DNA of 14,861 nucleotides. Source: Solirubrobacterales bacterium. GTDB lineage: Bacteria > Actinomycetota > Thermoleophilia > Solirubrobacterales > Solirubrobacteraceae. Of this stretch, positions 12,960 through 14,861 are shown piece by piece (position 1 is the stretch's first letter; each line of letters opens with the position of its first letter). The stretch lies in contig QHBV01000218.1 in NCBI GenBank assembly GCA_003244035.1, forward strand, positions 1-14,861, given 5' to 3'. Below the pieces are notes generated by a model. That model worked only from the letters and a program-made list of their open reading frames with translations, did not search any database and had not been told where the DNA came from. A program made the translations under genes and the position numbers.

Positions 12960-13844
12960 CTAGTGTCCGCCTGCCTTGCGGTACAGGCCCAGCACGATCT
13001 GGTACATCTCCTTCGAGGTCTCGCCGCCGGGGCAGCACGTGGGACCGCCTGGGTCACTGATACCGATCTCGATGTGGGGGCCGGAGGAGATCCCGACGTC
13101 GCCGCAGCCGACCTCGGCGATCGGTTGCCCGGTCGTCACGTGTGCGCCAACCTTGACCAGCGCGGGCGCGGCGTGGCCGTAGTAGATGTAGCGCCCGGCG
13201 TAGGGGCCGCCGGCGATCTTCAGGATCGGGGCATCGGGGCCGAAGCCGCTGATGCCTTCCTGGACGATGGTCCCGGAGGTGACGGCGACCTCGACCACGC
13301 TGCGCCCGCAGGCGCTGCCATTGGTCGCGATGTCAACGCCCTGGTCGAGGCTCCAGCTGCTCGGGCTGACCACGCGGCTGATAGGCGTGAGCGGGAACAC
13401 CCAGGCCGTCGAGGACTTGGCGGAGCTGGGTGCGATGGCGCCGGCAGTCAGGCGACTCGTGAGCCTCTTGACGGCGAGGAGCAGCGTCGCGGACGTCTTG
13501 TTGCCGACGGTCCCGCTGGCGGGCCGCAGCTTGCTGGCGCGCTGAAATCGCGTCACGGCGGTCTTCGTGATCGAGCCGAAGTAGCCGGTCTCCGGCACCC
13601 TGTAGCCAATGTCGCTCAACCACGTCTGCAGGGTCTTCACGTCTTGGCCGGTGTCGCCGCGCCGGAGCGTGCGCGGGAAGGTCGAGTACACGACTGCACG
13701 GCTGTCGAAGCCGCGGGGGTTCTGCGGCGGCGCGATCCCGGCGCCGCCGGAATTCGCCAGTGCGCTCGGCGCGCTCACCAGTAGGCACAGGCTCGCCATC
13801 GCCCACAGCGCGAGCGGCATGCTGACGCGACGCGGGCGATCCAT
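12960..13844 (-). CDS. Secreted peptidoglycan-binding/M23-fold protein with altered metal ligands
   Basis: A 294-residue exported protein. A signal peptide (basic MDRPRRV, hydrophobic core, ending SALA at residue 30) is followed by a peptidoglycan-binding-1 domain (about 58-125; LRRGDTGQDVKTLQTWL, GYFGSITKTAVTRFQ) and an M23/LytM-type beta domain (about 148-262). The H-x-G-x-D motif reads D167-Q-G-V-D171, and the final HxH reads H257-I-E259; H224 (YYGH) is kept. Two of the three zinc ligands are therefore Asp and Glu. It may bind another metal, be a non-catalytic wall-binding protein, or be a conserved clade variant. The ATG at 13842-13844 was chosen for the signal peptide; GAGG lies 10 bases upstream. 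A c-di-AMP riboswitch is in its leader. Confidence 0.88.
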   Translation of the reverse strand: MDRPRRVSMPLALWAMASLCLLVSAPSALANSGGAGIAPPQNPRGFDSRAVVYSTFPRTLRRGDTGQDVKTLQTWLSDIGYRVPETGYFGSITKTAVTRFQRASKLRPASGTVGNKTSATLLLAVKRLTSRLTAGAIAPSSAKSSTAWVFPLTPISRVVSPSSWSLDQGVDIATNGSACGRSVVEVAVTSGTIVQEGISGFGPDAPILKIAGGPYAGRYIYYGHAAPALVKVGAHVTTGQPIAEVGCGDVGISSGPHIEIGISDPGGPTCCPGGETSKEMYQIVLGLYRKAGGH

Positions 13845-13858
13845 CGCGCGCCTACCTC

Positions 13859-13873
13859 GGGCCCGTCGGGCCC
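13859..13873 (-). promoter_or_regulatory. GC-rich hairpin abutting the M23 gene ribosome binding site
   Basis: GGGCCC (13859-13864) and GGGCCC (13868-13873) pair across a 3-base loop. On the minus strand the hairpin ends directly before GAGG, the likely Shine-Dalgarno, about 14 bases ahead of the ATG. It has no U-tract. It is a candidate part of the expression platform of the upstream riboswitch, acting on ribosome access; this is inference. Confidence 0.4.
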
Positions 13874-13984
13874 CGGATCCAGCCACGCCGCCGAGCGGTC
13901 GGTGGTTGCACGACCTCTGCGTATCAAAGCTGCTGGATGCGAGCAAGGAAAGGCCTTTCCGCGGGTGCGGTATTGCAACGCGCC

Positions 13985-14098
13985 TGATGCCTGCGGAGTT
14001 AGCTGACGGGCTCGCGCTCGGTATACGAGCGCTTCTCGCGGATCACCGCGAGACTCGCCCCAACGAATTGGGCTCCCCGCTCCCCGGGACGGCATACC
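13985..14098 (-). ncRNA. Cyclic di-AMP riboswitch (ydaO-yuaA type)
   Basis: Read on the minus strand, the leader contains the ordered conserved blocks of the ydaO riboswitch. These are GCGGGGAGCCCAAT, then GTTGGGGCGAGTC, a variable GC hairpin region, and CCCGTCAGCTAACTCCGCAGG (about 13991-14011). The Bacillus subtilis ydaO leader, as I recall it, has GCGGGGGACCCAAT, GTTGGGGTGAATC and CCGTCAGCTAACCTCGTA in the same order and similar spacing. The closing P1 helix is visible as ATGCC (14095-14091) pairing with GGCAT (13991-13987). The class binds c-di-AMP, usually turning expression off, and in Actinobacteria commonly precedes cell-wall hydrolase genes. Here it lies 140 bases before the M23-type gene. 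I cannot see a U-rich terminator after it. The leader 13845-14210 has no gene. Confidence 0.92.
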
Positions 14099-14132
14099 GG
14101 GGACTCGGCCCGGGGGAAAGTATCAGAACGGT

Positions 14133-14155
14133 GCGACGGAAGCGAGGGCCGTCGC
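14133..14155 (-). terminator. Hairpin after pntB, possible terminator without U-tract
   Basis: GCGACGG (14133-14139) pairs with CCGTCGC (14149-14155) around a 9-base loop, about 55 bases after the pntB stop and 35 bases before the riboswitch begins. The stem is strong but no run of U follows, so it may be a weak or Rho-assisted terminator, or simply processed RNA. It would separate pntB from the riboswitch-led transcript. Confidence 0.35.
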
Positions 14156-14210
14156 GCACGCCTTCAGCCCGGTGGGTCGATCGGCTGCTCCGCGCCGCTC
14201 GGGACGCCGG

Positions 14211-14861
14211 CTACAGCGCCTGCACCTCGCTCGTGATCTCGCTTACCGATGCCTTCGCGTCGCCGAACAGCAGCGAGGTCTTGGGGTCGTAGAACAGCGG
14301 GTTGTCGATCCCCGCGAACCCCGATGCCATCGAGCGCTTGAGCACGATCACGGCGCCGGAGCGGTCGACCTCGAGGATCGGCATCCCGTAGATCGGCGAG
14401 CCCGGCTGGTTCTTGGCGGCCGGGTTGGTGACGTCGTTGGCGCCGATCACCAGCGTCACATCGGTGCGGGGGAACTCGGGATTGATCTCGTCCATCTCCC
14501 GAAGCAGCTCGTAGGGGACATCCGCTTCGGCCAGCAGCACGTTCATGTGGCCCGGCATCCGCCCGGCGACCGGATGGATCGCGAACTTGACCTCGACGCC
14601 CTTTGCCTCGAGCGCGCGCTCGAGCTCGCGCACGGCATGCTGGGCCTGCGCCACGGCCATCCCGTATCCGGGCGCGACCACCACCTGGCGCGCGTAGGTG
14701 AGCTGGATCGCCACGTCCTGGGCGCTGGTCGAGCGCACGGTCCCGCCTTCGCCGTCCCCGGCCGCGGGGGCAGCGACCGCACCGCCGAACCCGCCGGCGA
14801 CGATCGCCGGGACCGAGCGGTTCATCGCCTTGGCCATCAGGTTGGTCAGGATCGAGCCCGA
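14211..14861 (-). CDS. pntB: NAD(P) transhydrogenase subunit beta PntB, C-terminal part
   Basis: The last 216 residues of a gene whose beginning lies beyond the window edge (the complete subunit is about 460 residues). The fragment starts in the end of the membrane part (ILTNLMAKAMNRSV) and contains the whole NADP(H)-binding domain III. Visible are the nucleotide-binding VVVAPGYGMAVAQAQHAV, IHPVAGRMPGHMNVLLAEA, VTLVIGANDVTNPAA and SPIYGMPILEV, followed by KRSMASGFAGIDNPLF. With PntA it uses the proton gradient to make NADPH from NADH. A Gly/Ala-rich linker (GDGEGG) joins the membrane part to domain III. pntA is expected upstream, outside this window. Confidence 0.96.
   Translation of the reverse strand, partial: SGSILTNLMAKAMNRSVPAIVAGGFGGAVAAPAAGDGEGGTVRSTSAQDVAIQLTYARQVVVAPGYGMAVAQAQHAVRELERALEAKGVEVKFAIHPVAGRMPGHMNVLLAEADVPYELLREMDEINPEFPRTDVTLVIGANDVTNPAAKNQPGSPIYGMPILEVDRSGAVIVLKRSMASGFAGIDNPLFYDPKTSLLFGDAKASVSEITSEVQAL

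Noticed and set aside
13842..13946. Longer start for the M23-type protein (TTG at 13944-13946)
   Set aside because: It would bury the signal peptide 34 residues inside and overlap the riboswitch leader; the ATG at 13842-13844 gives a normal signal peptide.

Overview
The window is GC-rich DNA with actinobacterial character. RecA-RecX, PcrA, FolD, FolP, a DUF2630 protein and a c-di-AMP riboswitch ahead of a secreted M23-type protein together suggest Actinomycetota, most likely Thermoleophilia/Solirubrobacterales. That placement is inferred from remembered families, not from a search. Every intact gene lies on the minus strand, so transcription runs from high to low coordinates. The only recognisable coding sequence on the plus strand is two decayed gene relics.

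In transcription order, the window opens with the last 216 codons of pntB (14861-14211), the NADP(H)-binding end of proton-translocating transhydrogenase. A leader of about 370 bases follows. It holds a clear cyclic di-AMP (ydaO-type) riboswitch at 14098-13985 and a GC-rich hairpin against the next ribosome binding site. Behind it come five co-oriented genes: a secreted peptidoglycan-binding/M23-fold protein with altered metal ligands, glycerol-3-phosphate dehydrogenase (glpD), a small sigma-region-4 protein fused to a zinc-finger-like tail, dihydropteroate synthase (folP), and a strongly modified Rho-like ATPase. The first four genes are 10-22 bases apart, so the riboswitch may control more than the cell-wall gene.

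Between the Rho-like gene and pcrA lies a 433-base stretch holding a plus-strand relic of a queuosine-salvage (DUF2419-type) gene, truncated at both ends and frameshifted. Then come pcrA (UvrD-family helicase), folD, and three membrane proteins that look like tandem paralogues. The first of these overlaps folD by ATGA. A 48-base-period imperfect repeat lies between the second and third. recA and recX follow as a tight pair. A short relic of a glyoxalase/dioxygenase N-terminus on the plus strand comes next, then a DUF2630 gene and a DUF1275 (YoaK-type) membrane protein whose true start is unclear.

Most of the content is housekeeping: recombination and repair (recA, recX, pcrA), one-carbon/folate metabolism (folD, folP), and redox or lipid-precursor metabolism (glpD, pntB). 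The unusual items are the riboswitch-led mixed cluster, the Rho-like protein that has lost catalytic elements, the M23 protein with a D/D/E ligand set, the sigma4-zinc finger fusion and the membrane paralogue triplet. I found no tRNA, rRNA, CRISPR array, IS element or prophage gene.
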